Source of the DNA: Clostridiales bacterium
Lineage (GTDB): Bacteria; Bacillota; Clostridia; Oscillospirales; Acutalibacteraceae
DNA: 11,777 bases
Direction of reading: 5' to 3'
Assembly (NCBI GenBank): GCA_012728445.1
Contig: JAAYFA010000263.1
Span: 1-11,777 of the forward strand
Within the stretch, counting starts at the first letter, position 1; each line of letters begins with the position of its first letter. The notes below the pieces were generated by a model. That model saw only the letters and a list, made by a program, of their open reading frames with translations, searched no databases and had not been told where the DNA came from. The position numbers and the translations under genes were made by a program. This document shows positions 1 through 5,671 of the stretch, piece by piece.

Positions 1-146
1 ATTTTATCCTGCGCCGTTTCACCGCTATTGTTACTGAAATGAACACCAACATGGTAAACAGTGTGTCCGATTCGCTTTGTAAATGCTCCGGCTTCACGGG
101 TTTTTAATTGTTGTGGGGTCGCTTTTGCATCTGCGGTTTTTGCCAT
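1..146 (-). CDS. tnpW: TnpW family transposon-encoded protein (N-terminal part)
   Basis: This is the first 48 codons of a small protein cut by the window edge. It begins MAKTADAKATPQQ, with a lysine/threonine-rich leader, and then has the family core KRIGHTVYHVGVHFS followed by ETAQDK. That matches the 'KRIGSTTY.VSVHFS...ET..DKI' pattern of TnpW proteins, which are usually about 60 residues long and sit beside TnpV and TnpX in Tn4451-like elements. Its biochemical role is unknown. The start is supported by an AGGAGG ribosome site about 10 bases upstream. It shares strand with tnpV but lies over 500 bases away, beyond a terminator, so it probably has its own promoter. Confidence 0.82.
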   Translation of the reverse strand, partial: MAKTADAKATPQQLKTREAGAFTKRIGHTVYHVGVHFSNNSGETAQDK

Positions 147-376
147 AAAATGAAGGCCTCCTTTCTGTTTTTTGAATTAACATCATCCTTTCATTTTTGG
201 GATAAGTTATTTTAACGGTGTGCCGTTCTACCCTCATGGTTTCCTGAGAACCTGCCCTGCGCGGCGGTTTCTCGTATTGACCTTATTTACGCGCTCGCCG
301 CAATGTTGCGGGTCTTGGCATCGCTTCACTTGACGGTATATTTGAGGACGGTCATTCAATTGTCAAAGTGCGATTA

Positions 377-475
377 CCCTCTACCAAATGCACTTGAAAT
401 GACGCTTTGTAGGGGATGCCCCTTTATCTAATGCACTGAAAATGATGGTTTGAGGGGGTATCCCTCTACCTAATG
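377..475. repeat. Imperfect tandem repeat, ~42-43 bp unit, 2.3 copies
   Basis: Unit 1 is 377-418, unit 2 is 419-461 and a partial third unit is 462-475. The units share CCCYYTAYC, then AATGCACT, GAAAATGA-like, TTTG and AGGGG. Each unit contains an internal inverted match (AGGGG against CCCCT/CCCTC), so neighbouring copies can pair with one another. It lies between tnpV and tnpW, upstream of tnpW. Confidence 0.65.
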
Positions 476-623
476 TCAAAAAAACACTGTTTTGGTAAGC
501 CTTTTAAAAAATATTTACAGGTTATTCATAAATTTGGCAAAGAAAAACCACCCTTAACTGTTTTCACAGTCAAAAGTGGCGGCAGAGATTACTGTTACTT
601 TATTTTGTGGCATCATAAAATAA

Positions 624-666
624 AAACAGCGGAACGATTACCATTACGATTATCGTTCCGCTGTTT
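624..666 (-). terminator. Hairpin terminator behind tnpV
   Basis: AAACAGCGGAACGAT (624-638) and ATCGTTCCGCTGTTT (652-666) are perfect 15-bp complementary arms around a 13-nt loop, with A/T tracts on both sides. It begins 16 bases beyond the tnpV stop codon. Read on the minus strand it ends in a T-rich run, and it may work in both directions. Confidence 0.75.
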
Positions 667-681
667 CAGAGTTTTGTCAGA

Positions 682-1044
682 TTATTCGTAAATCAGTTCG
701 TTTCGGATAATTTCATCTGCACAATTACGAATATTATTGACTTTGCCAATCCAAAGCATAGGGTTTTCTGCTTTTAACTGTTCGGTCACATTCTGCGCTT
801 TCATCATCTGCTTGATAATAAGTTCCCGCCGTTCAAAAGCGGCAACATCAATTTCATGCAAATGCGCCCGAAGTTTGCCGGACATTAACAAGCTTGAATA
901 CAGCGCACGTTTGTGCTTTTTCAAATATTCAAGTCGCTGCTGACCCCAAATACCGATATGGATTTCTTCCGGGAGACCATCATCTGGCATTTCAAGGTCG
1001 GGAATTTTGTAGCCGTTTACCTTTGTATAGCTTAGCTTTTCCAT
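682..1044 (-). CDS. tnpV: TnpV family transposon-encoded protein
   Basis: A complete 120-residue protein with the hallmarks of TnpV of Tn4451-type elements: the N-terminal 'KLSYTKVNGYKIPDLEMPD' pattern, a central GIWGQQRLEYLKKHKRALY, then SLLMSGKLRAHLHEID and an acidic/aliphatic C-terminal helix ending NCADEIIRNELIYE. Length and motif order fit the family (about 115-125 residues). The function is not established; it is charged and helical with no membrane segment. The ATG has an AAAGGAGG ribosome site about 10 bases upstream. A strong hairpin follows the stop codon. Confidence 0.9.
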   Translation of the reverse strand: MEKLSYTKVNGYKIPDLEMPDDGLPEEIHIGIWGQQRLEYLKKHKRALYSSLLMSGKLRAHLHEIDVAAFERRELIIKQMMKAQNVTEQLKAENPMLWIGKVNNIRNCADEIIRNELIYE

Positions 1045-1159
1045 TGTCTGCGTTCCTCCTTTCAGCGAATTTTACGGTGCAACACTGCTTGTTTAGGGCT
1101 TTTCTGCTATCTGCCCCCTTTGGCGGTCTACCGCTTCAATCCGCTACGAGTGAACCGAC

Positions 1160-1531
1160 TTACCGCTGTAATAGTAGTGGTCTTGACAACCACCCTTTAC
1201 AGCATACATCCTTTAATAAGCTGTCTATCATGTCCTTTATCTTGTCCCAGTCCTGAAGATTTTCTCTGTATAACTCTAGACCTTTTTCAGTAATTGTATA
1301 ATAACGCCGTCTTGCGCCTACGTTTTCGTCGCCCCAATAGGATATAATATATGCATCATCTTCCAATCTTCGAAACGCCGTGTAAAGTGTTGCTTCCTTC
1401 AATTCAAATTCGCTGTCTGTTATGGATTGTATCCTTTTATTAAGCTCATAGCCATAGCTATCACCTTCTCTAAGTTGCGCTAATATTATCGTATCCGTAT
1501 AACCACGGATCACATCAGAAATAACAAGCAT
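1160..1531 (-). CDS. PadR family transcriptional regulator, C-terminus possibly altered
   Basis: A small winged-helix DNA-binding protein of the PadR family. Visible family features are VISDVIRGYTDTIILAQL (helix 1), GDSYGYEL (residues 23-30), the recognition-helix region LKEATLYTAFRRLE (44-57) and the wing RRRYYTIT (74-81). Relatives are usually 105-112 residues long and end soon after a helix like DWDKIKDMIDSLL. Here 15 or so further residues (CCKGWLSRPLLLQR) follow that do not look like the family, probably because the end of the gene reads into the mobile element. In Clostridia such PadR genes commonly overlap a DUF1700/HAAS membrane protein gene that they regulate; none is present. A GGAGG site about 7-9 bases before the ATG and a consensus promoter support the start. 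Confidence 0.88.
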   Translation of the reverse strand: MLVISDVIRGYTDTIILAQLREGDSYGYELNKRIQSITDSEFELKEATLYTAFRRLEDDAYIISYWGDENVGARRRYYTITEKGLELYRENLQDWDKIKDMIDSLLKDVCCKGWLSRPLLLQR

Positions 1532-1551
1532 ATTCTCTCCTCCGTAACTAC

Positions 1552-1580
1552 ATTATACATCATACTACCTCGCCTGTCAA
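1552..1580 (-). promoter_or_regulatory. Consensus sigma-A promoter of padR
   Basis: On the minus strand TTGACA (1575-1580) and TATAAT (1552-1557) are separated by exactly 17 bases, a full match to the vegetative consensus. The expected transcript start lies about 14 bases ahead of the padR ATG. Confidence 0.85.
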
Positions 1581-1586
1581 TGTATA
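1554..1586. promoter_or_regulatory. Inverted repeat over the padR promoter, candidate PadR operator
   Basis: TATACAT (1554-1560) and ATGTATA (1580-1586) are perfect 7-bp arms separated by 19 bases. One overlaps the -10 and the other abuts the -35. PadR proteins often bind ATGT-type inverted repeats and repress their own gene; that this one does so is inference. Confidence 0.4.
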
Positions 1587-1662
1587 TAAGCAAAAAACAT
1601 TTCAATCAAGCCATTCGTCAAATTTTTCGGTAATATGCCGTGCTTTCTAGTCTACAAAGACG

Positions 1663-1700
1663 AAACGACCTGTAAAGCTCAAGTGCTTTACAGGTCGTTT
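1663..1700. terminator. Perfect 16-bp hairpin, probable terminator
   Basis: AAACGACCTGTAAAGC (1663-1678) pairs perfectly with GCTTTACAGGTCGTTT (1685-1700) around a 6-nt loop. It lies about 120 bases downstream of the GH123-like gene on the minus strand and upstream of padR, so it can end that gene's transcript. The better T-tract (TTTTAGTTTTAG) is on the plus strand, so direction is uncertain. Confidence 0.65.
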
Positions 1701-1817
1701 TAGTTTTAGAATGTTACACTATCCGTGCCAACAGATTCAACCCTATCAAGGCTTGTCCTGCAATATGCTCACTACTACCGAGGTTTTTGCTCCCTGTTTT
1801 TTTCGGTGTAAGCCGGG

Positions 1818-3437
1818 TTATTGAGCAAGCCTCGCCTCAATGTCATAACCTATTTCAAGGCGTACTTGAGCTAAACATGTGTCTTTATGCGTATAGTCTT
1901 CTAAAGTGTTTACAACTTTTTTGATTTTCTTATCCACATAATCGCGGCCAAATAGCTCTTCGGCCATGGTGAGGTACTCAAAGTCCTCTATGCCATCCGA
2001 AATATATTCGAGCCTCAAAGAAGAAAGCGGCTCATTGCTACCGGGGTAGAAAAGGGAACCGTCACTGAAGGTGTCATCGCCGGTCCAGGGTGTCGTCCAT
2101 GCGCTCGCCCAGGGGGATACCACATTATTCCAATAGGTCGTATCCCAATAAAGCAAACCGGTTACATTCACCATTTTTTGCTGCCACATTAAAATACGCC
2201 CTTCAATGCCATCACTTTGCGTAAAGATATTGGGATATTTCGTGTCGGGGTTGGGGGCGCAACAGATATACCACCAAATTTTTGAGCCATCAGCCCTGCG
2301 CTCATCCATTTGGCTTAAAAACTTTTTATCGCTGAAGTTTGATGAAATGGGGCAAACAATATTGCTTTTCGCTTGCAGATAAGCGCCGTAATAGGTTTGT
2401 CCGTCTTCCTTGAAACTTAACCCACCAAAAGGTGTTACCATATTGTAGCCGGGGCAAAGCCTGTCCAGTCGGTCGGTTATTGCGTTGTAACGCGCATAGT
2501 CTTCAAGTCCCCAAGGTTCGTCAATCGGGTAGAAGTATGCCTTCGCAGCCCAGTCCGGGTTTGATTGCACCTTGGCATAATACTGCTGCAAAAGTGCGTC
2601 ATTACCGGGGTATGGCAACCTAAACGACTTGACACGCGGGTCACTCATATAGGCATCTGCTTGATTCGAAAGAATATCAACAGGCAAGGTATAGGGGGAA
2701 ATTTTACGCTGTAGCAAGTGCTCGTAATATTGCTCATATAATTCTTGCGTAAGCCCCGGTGTGCCGGCGGAGTTATGCACTTTTTGAATATAATGACGGT
2801 TTAGCCCAAAAGCGGTGTCCATAGTCGGCGCTGCCGGCAGATCAAAATCCCAAACGGTTGCGCTGACATCGGCAATGAGCTGTAGGTCACCGTCGCCTTT
2901 TAGCCTGTTTACAATGACTTGCGCCGTATAGGTGCCGGCCGGTGTGGATTCATCTGCCTGTACCTGAATATAGAATGGCCAGTTGATTTGTGAAGCAAGT
3001 GTATATTCTTTAATGCGCGCAATGGGCACCAGTGCATCGGGGTAGGTCCCAAAATCTCTGATACTGGCGCAATTAATATAATGCTCTTCATTAATGGTCG
3101 ATTTTAAAATGTCGCCGTTTTCGTTTTTAAATTCTGTAAACTCCACCGAATACTTGTTTGAATTCGACTTGTTCCGTGAACGAATCACGATTTGGCAAGC
3201 TTCTGTTTCGTTGCGTGCCAGGTGAATGTCGTAGGTCTTGTTTTTTTCAAGGTATTCATTCATTTGAATCTTTCGGGTTGAATCATAAAAGCTGTAAGAC
3301 ACGAAAGATTTCTTATCGTATCGAACCCCCTGAAAATCGATGTTTAGCCCCAAGGGATAGCTCAGGCTAATGAGAAAGACCAGAACTGTACTCATCGCCC
3401 GCCTGAATAGAATAAAAGCGTTATCTAAGATAAACAT
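1818..3437 (-). CDS. GH123/DUF4091-like glycoside hydrolase, N-terminally anchored or secreted
   Basis: A 539-residue protein resembling the glycoside hydrolase 123 / DUF4091 family, whose characterised members are beta-N-acetylgalactosaminidases acting with help from the substrate's N-acetyl group through adjacent Asp and Glu. Residues 12-33 form a hydrophobic signal/anchor segment after FRR; no lipobox cysteine is visible. A beta-rich N-terminal domain (about 45-200) ends in VWDFDLP. The catalytic barrel follows, with YFYPIDEPWG (302-310) giving the candidate pair D306/E307. The family C-terminal signature is GSLFYPGSNEPLSSLRLEY then SDGIEDFEYL (460-489). The ATG is supported by AGGAGGAG 4 bases upstream. 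It stands alone, with no transporter or other sugar genes beside it. Fold assignment is firm; substrate is not. Confidence 0.85.
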   Translation of the reverse strand: MFILDNAFILFRRAMSTVLVFLISLSYPLGLNIDFQGVRYDKKSFVSYSFYDSTRKIQMNEYLEKNKTYDIHLARNETEACQIVIRSRNKSNSNKYSVEFTEFKNENGDILKSTINEEHYINCASIRDFGTYPDALVPIARIKEYTLASQINWPFYIQVQADESTPAGTYTAQVIVNRLKGDGDLQLIADVSATVWDFDLPAAPTMDTAFGLNRHYIQKVHNSAGTPGLTQELYEQYYEHLLQRKISPYTLPVDILSNQADAYMSDPRVKSFRLPYPGNDALLQQYYAKVQSNPDWAAKAYFYPIDEPWGLEDYARYNAITDRLDRLCPGYNMVTPFGGLSFKEDGQTYYGAYLQAKSNIVCPISSNFSDKKFLSQMDERRADGSKIWWYICCAPNPDTKYPNIFTQSDGIEGRILMWQQKMVNVTGLLYWDTTYWNNVVSPWASAWTTPWTGDDTFSDGSLFYPGSNEPLSSLRLEYISDGIEDFEYLTMAEELFGRDYVDKKIKKVVNTLEDYTHKDTCLAQVRLEIGYDIEARLAQ

Positions 3438-3463
3438 AAAACTCCTCCTTCGTATTAGAGATT

Positions 3464-3477
3464 CTAAACGGGTTTAG
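3464..3477. promoter_or_regulatory. Palindrome CTAAAC-GG-GTTTAG, candidate operator
   Basis: Perfect 6-bp arms around a 2-base centre lie just downstream of, and touching, the candidate -10 of the GH123-like gene, over the expected transcript start. Size and position suit a LacI/GntR-type sugar-responsive repressor site. No regulator gene is adjacent, so the binding protein is unknown. Confidence 0.35.
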
Positions 3478-3504
3478 TTTAGCACACGGTCCAATAAAAA
3501 ACAA
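3476..3504 (-). promoter_or_regulatory. Candidate promoter of the GH123-like gene
   Basis: On the minus strand TTGTTT (3499-3504) and TAAACT (3476-3481) are 17 bases apart, a moderate sigma-A match, about 40 bases ahead of the ATG. Confidence 0.45.
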
Positions 3505-3620
3505 GGTCCTTGCTAGCTTTTAAAGATTGTTTAAAGATTGCAAGTTTAATTGTCGCACCTGTTTTTCAAAATCGCACCGGTTGGAAACGCCAAATCACAA
3601 CGGTCATAAAATTCAAATCT

Positions 3621-3706
3621 GTCGGGTTGGAAACATATAGATGCAGTTCGGCAAGTATGGAAGCCTGCCGCTACAGTAAAGCCAAGTGGGCGGTTTCCAC
3701 ACCGAC
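3621..3706. other. Long-range hairpin, candidate structured RNA or repeat element
   Basis: GTCGGGTTGGAAAC (3621-3634) and GTTTCCACACCGAC (3693-3706) pair at 12 of 14 positions, with one 2x2 internal mismatch. The enclosed 58 bases contain a second stem, CGGCA with TGCCG. A second copy of GGTTGGAAAC at 3579-3588 could compete for the right arm. I do not recognise it as a known riboswitch or RNA. It abuts the point where RhuM similarity stops and is followed on the plus strand by an intrinsic terminator, so it could be a small RNA, a dispersed repeat or an insertion remnant. Confidence 0.35.
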
Positions 3707-3717
3707 CGAGAAATTAG

Positions 3718-3853
3718 GGATTTTACACGGTAACCAACGGAGATGATGACATCAAGGTTGTAATAATCCACATTGTATTTTTTACCGTCCAAAGCAGTTG
3801 TTACAAAATTTGCAACAACTGTTTTTTTGCTCCAACTCACCTTCAGCAAAAAC
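3718..3853 (-). pseudogene. RhuM-family fragment, frameshifted and truncated
   Basis: Two neighbouring frames together give a piece of a RhuM/virulence-type protein. VFAEGELEQKNS comes first (starting near 3853). After a frame change in or just beyond the A-run it continues VVANFVTTALDGKKYNV and then YYNLDVIISVGYRVKS, the most conserved motif of the family, ending at 3718. Neither the upstream half nor the KRG..FR.WA part that normally follows is present, so only about 45 codons of a roughly 300-residue protein remain. RhuM-like genes are common on genomic islands; this is a relic. Confidence 0.7.
3795..3828 (+). terminator. Intrinsic terminator, plus strand
   Basis: CAGTTGTT (3795-3802) and AACAACTG (3814-3821) form a perfect 8-bp stem with an 11-nt loop, followed directly by seven T residues (3822-3828). 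No plus-strand gene lies upstream, so it may end a short RNA that includes the 3621-3706 hairpin, or be chance within the RhuM relic. Confidence 0.45.
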
Positions 3854-3860
3854 TCATCAC

Positions 3861-3908
3861 AAAAAGCGTTAGCCGCCTCATACCATCATTAGTGGTACAA
3901 GGCGGCTA
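3861..3908 (-). terminator. Terminator of the ctsR-mcsA-mcsB-clpC operon
   Basis: TAGCCGCCT (3870-3878) pairs with AGGCGGCTA (3900-3908), and inside it TACCA (3881-3885) pairs with TGGTA (3893-3897), with matched CA/CA between the stems. On the minus strand the stem is followed by GCTTTTTG. It starts about 32 bases past the clpC stop codon. Confidence 0.85.
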
Positions 3909-3940
3909 CAACATTGTTTAGTATGTAAAGCGCTATGCCT

Positions 3941-5671
3941 TTACACTTCTGTTTTTTCTACTGCTTCAAACACAATGTCACAGTCAACAACACGGCTCAT
4001 ATAGCTTTTGCCCGCTTTGAGCTTCCCTTCCAGCATCTCTTCCGAGAGTTTATCTTCAATTTGCGACTGGATGGCGCGGCGCAACGGCCTGGCCCCATAT
4101 ACCGGGTCGAAACCGGCGTCGGATATTTTTTGGATAACATCTTCGTCAAAACCGATGGTAATATCCATTTCCGCCACTCTTTTGGCGAGGGTTTTCAGCA
4201 TACGGCGGGCGATTTCTTTAATATCTTCACTACTGAGCTGGTGGAAAACGACAATGTCGTCTACCCTGTTGAGGAACTCGGGACGGAAGGCTTTTTTCAG
4301 TTCCCCCATCACGGCTTCGCGGATGCTGTCGTGGCTTTGTGCGCCGCCGCTTTCACCGGTGGAAAAACCGAGTGTGCCGACTTCTTTTGAGATGAGTTTT
4401 GCGCCGATGTTGGAGGTCATAATCACGATGCAGTTTTTAAAGTCCACTCGGCGGCCTTGGGCATCGGTTAGAATGCCGTCTTCGAGTATTTGCAGGAGCA
4501 TGTTGAACACATCGGGGTGCGCTTTTTCAATTTCGTCAAACAACAGGACGGAATACGGCCTGCGGCGGACTCTTTCGGTGAGCTGGCCACCCTCGTCATA
4601 GCCAACATAGCCCGGCGGTGAGCCGACCATGCGGGAGACGGTGTGTTTTTCCATATACTCGGACATATCGAGCCTGATCATCGCATGTTCATCACCGAAC
4701 ATGGCGGTGGCAAGGGTTTTGGCGAGTTCTGTTTTCCCCACCCCCGTGGGACCGAGGAAGATGAAGGAGCCCGTGGGCCTTTTGGGGTCTTTGAGTCCTA
4801 CCCTGCCCCTGCGGATAGCTTTGGAAACGGCGGAGACCGCTTCCTCCTGCCCGACGATACGCCGATGCAGCTCCTCTTCCATATGCAGCAGGCGTTCGCT
4901 TTCTTCTTGCGAAAGCTGAACAACAGGGATGCCTGTCCAGGCGGAGACGATTTGCGCGATGTCCTGCTCCCCGACTTCGCCCGTTGAGCGTGAGTTTTTC
5001 TCCTGCCACGTGCTCTTCGTCGCATCCAGCTTTGCGGCAAGCTCTTTTTCTTCGTCACGCAGTTTGGCCGCATTTTCAAAATCTTGCGCATTGACGGCGG
5101 AGGCCTTTTCTTCCGCAAGGACTTTCAGTTTCGCTTCAAGCTCTTTTAAATCCGGCGGCGGTGTGTGTGACTTAAGCCGCACGCGCGATGCGGCTTCGTC
5201 CACAAGGTCTATGGCTTTATCCGGCAGATAGCGGTCGCCGATGTAACGAGCGGACATTTTAACCGCCGCAATAATCGCTTCGTCGGTAATGCGTACTTTG
5301 TGGTGCGCTTCGTATTTATCGCGGATGCCTTGGAGGATTTGGATGGATTCTTCCTCGCTCGGCTCGCCCACGGTGATGGGTTGGAAGCGGCGCTCGAGCG
5401 CGGCATCTTTTTCAATATGTTTGCGGTACTCGTCAAGCGTTGTCGCGCCGATTACCTGCATTTCGCCCCGGGCGAGGTAGGGTTTTAATGTGTTCGCGGC
5501 GTCCATGGACCCTTCCGCGGAACCGGCACCGATGAGGTTGTGCCGCTCATCAATAAACAAGATAATATCTTTCGCCTTGATAACCTCTTCAATAGCGGCC
5601 TTGATGCGTTCTTCAAAAATCGCCCCTGTACTTTGTACCCGCCACCATACCGGTAATGTCCAAAGCGACAA
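3941..5671 (-). CDS. clpC: ClpC C-terminal fragment (rest of AAA-1, M-domain, AAA-2)
   Basis: This is the continuation of ClpC in the next frame. True ClpC sequence starts at FEERIKAAIEE, opposite the TGA of the N-terminal fragment; the 18 or so residues before it (from a TTG at 5671) are out-of-frame translation. No ribosome site precedes that TTG, and the first in-frame ATG falls inside the ATPase domain, so independent translation is unlikely. It carries ILFIDERHN (Walker B region), the UVR/M-domain, GPTGVGKT, LLFDEIEKAH, the sensor TSNIGA and the D2 C-terminal domain with GARPLRRAIQ. Confidence 0.7.
   Translation of the reverse strand: MSLWTLPVWWRVQSTGAIFEERIKAAIEEVIKAKDIILFIDERHNLIGAGSAEGSMDAANTLKPYLARGEMQVIGATTLDEYRKHIEKDAALERRFQPITVGEPSEEESIQILQGIRDKYEAHHKVRITDEAIIAAVKMSARYIGDRYLPDKAIDLVDEAASRVRLKSHTPPPDLKELEAKLKVLAEEKASAVNAQDFENAAKLRDEEKELAAKLDATKSTWQEKNSRSTGEVGEQDIAQIVSAWTGIPVVQLSQEESERLLHMEEELHRRIVGQEEAVSAVSKAIRRGRVGLKDPKRPTGSFIFLGPTGVGKTELAKTLATAMFGDEHAMIRLDMSEYMEKHTVSRMVGSPPGYVGYDEGGQLTERVRRRPYSVLLFDEIEKAHPDVFNMLLQILEDGILTDAQGRRVDFKNCIVIMTSNIGAKLISKEVGTLGFSTGESGGAQSHDSIREAVMGELKKAFRPEFLNRVDDIVVFHQLSSEDIKEIARRMLKTLAKRVAEMDITIGFDEDVIQKISDAGFDPVYGARPLRRAIQSQIEDKLSEEMLEGKLKAGKSYMSRVVDCDIVFEAVEKTEV
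5613..5627 (-). promoter_or_regulatory. Frameshift site in clpC, prfB-like layout
   Basis: Read on the minus strand the codons are AGG GGC GAT TTT TGA. A Shine-Dalgarno-like AGGGG sits four bases before a slippery TTT, with the stop codon UGA in the next position. A tRNA-Phe slipping one base forward keeps full pairing (UUU to UUU), and the next codon becomes GAA, restoring the canonical RGDFEER. The E. coli prfB site reads AGG GGG UAU CUU UGA. Direct observation: the layout and the single extra T. Inference: that it recodes. Confidence 0.4.

Larger units (their letters stand above)
147..681. other. Non-coding stretch of the mobile element
   Basis: There is no convincing gene here. It holds the tnpW ribosome site (near 153-165), a minus-strand TTGACA (358-363) that could be a -35 but has no good -10, the 42-43 bp tandem repeat at 377-475, an AT-rich segment, and the hairpin terminator behind tnpV. 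A 72-codon plus-strand reading frame (473-691) runs through that terminator, has no ribosome site and resembles nothing I know, so I do not call it. Confidence 0.5.
1..1160. mobile_element. Edge of a Tn4451/TnpX-type mobile element
   Basis: Two accessory proteins typical of TnpX-type (large serine recombinase) integrative elements of Clostridia, TnpV and TnpW, lie on the minus strand, separated by a non-coding stretch. No recombinase is visible, so the element must continue to the left if it is intact. The right boundary is uncertain. It probably lies between the tnpV ribosome site (near 1060) and the last codons of the padR gene (about 1160-1200), where PadR family similarity stops. I see no clear terminal inverted repeat. 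Element identity rests on the two proteins; the boundary is inference. Confidence 0.5.
3438..3940. other. Intergenic region with relics and hairpins, no intact gene
   Basis: From left to right it holds the promoter and palindrome of the GH123-like gene, an AT-rich stretch with repeated TTTAAAGATTG (near 3520-3540), two copies of GGTTGGAAAC (3579-3588 and 3625-3634), the 86-nt hairpin, the RhuM fragment, a plus-strand terminator and the clpC terminator. Both strands are open for about 78 codons, but neither frame has a ribosome site or full-length family similarity. Confidence 0.6.

Noticed and set aside
554..613. Minus-strand 19-codon frame starting MPQNKVTVIS, reminiscent of N-termini of TnpX-type recombinases
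   Set aside because: It has no ribosome site, lies behind a terminator and stops after 19 codons; the similarity is too short to call a recombinase relic.
473..691. Plus-strand 72-codon open frame
   Set aside because: It runs through the tnpV terminator hairpin into the tnpV gene, has no ribosome site and no family resemblance.
1713..1817. Minus-strand open frame reading KKTGSKNLGSSEHIAGQ then ALIGLNLLARIV, just after the GH123-like gene
   Set aside because: It is protein-like in composition but only about 35 codons with no start or ribosome site, and I do not recognise it.
3579..3700. Repeated GGTTGGAAAC / GTTTCC motifs suggesting a CRISPR remnant
   Set aside because: Only two direct 10-mers and one inverted copy exist, with no regular spacing of 60-70 bases, so this is hairpin-like rather than an array.
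3510..3746. Plus-strand 78-codon open frame across the hairpin region
   Set aside because: There is no ribosome site and the frame overlaps the RhuM relic and the hairpin; codon pattern is not convincing.
4008..5231. Several long plus-strand open frames opposite clpC
   Set aside because: They are antisense shadows of the GC-rich clpC coding sequence, without ribosome sites or family motifs.
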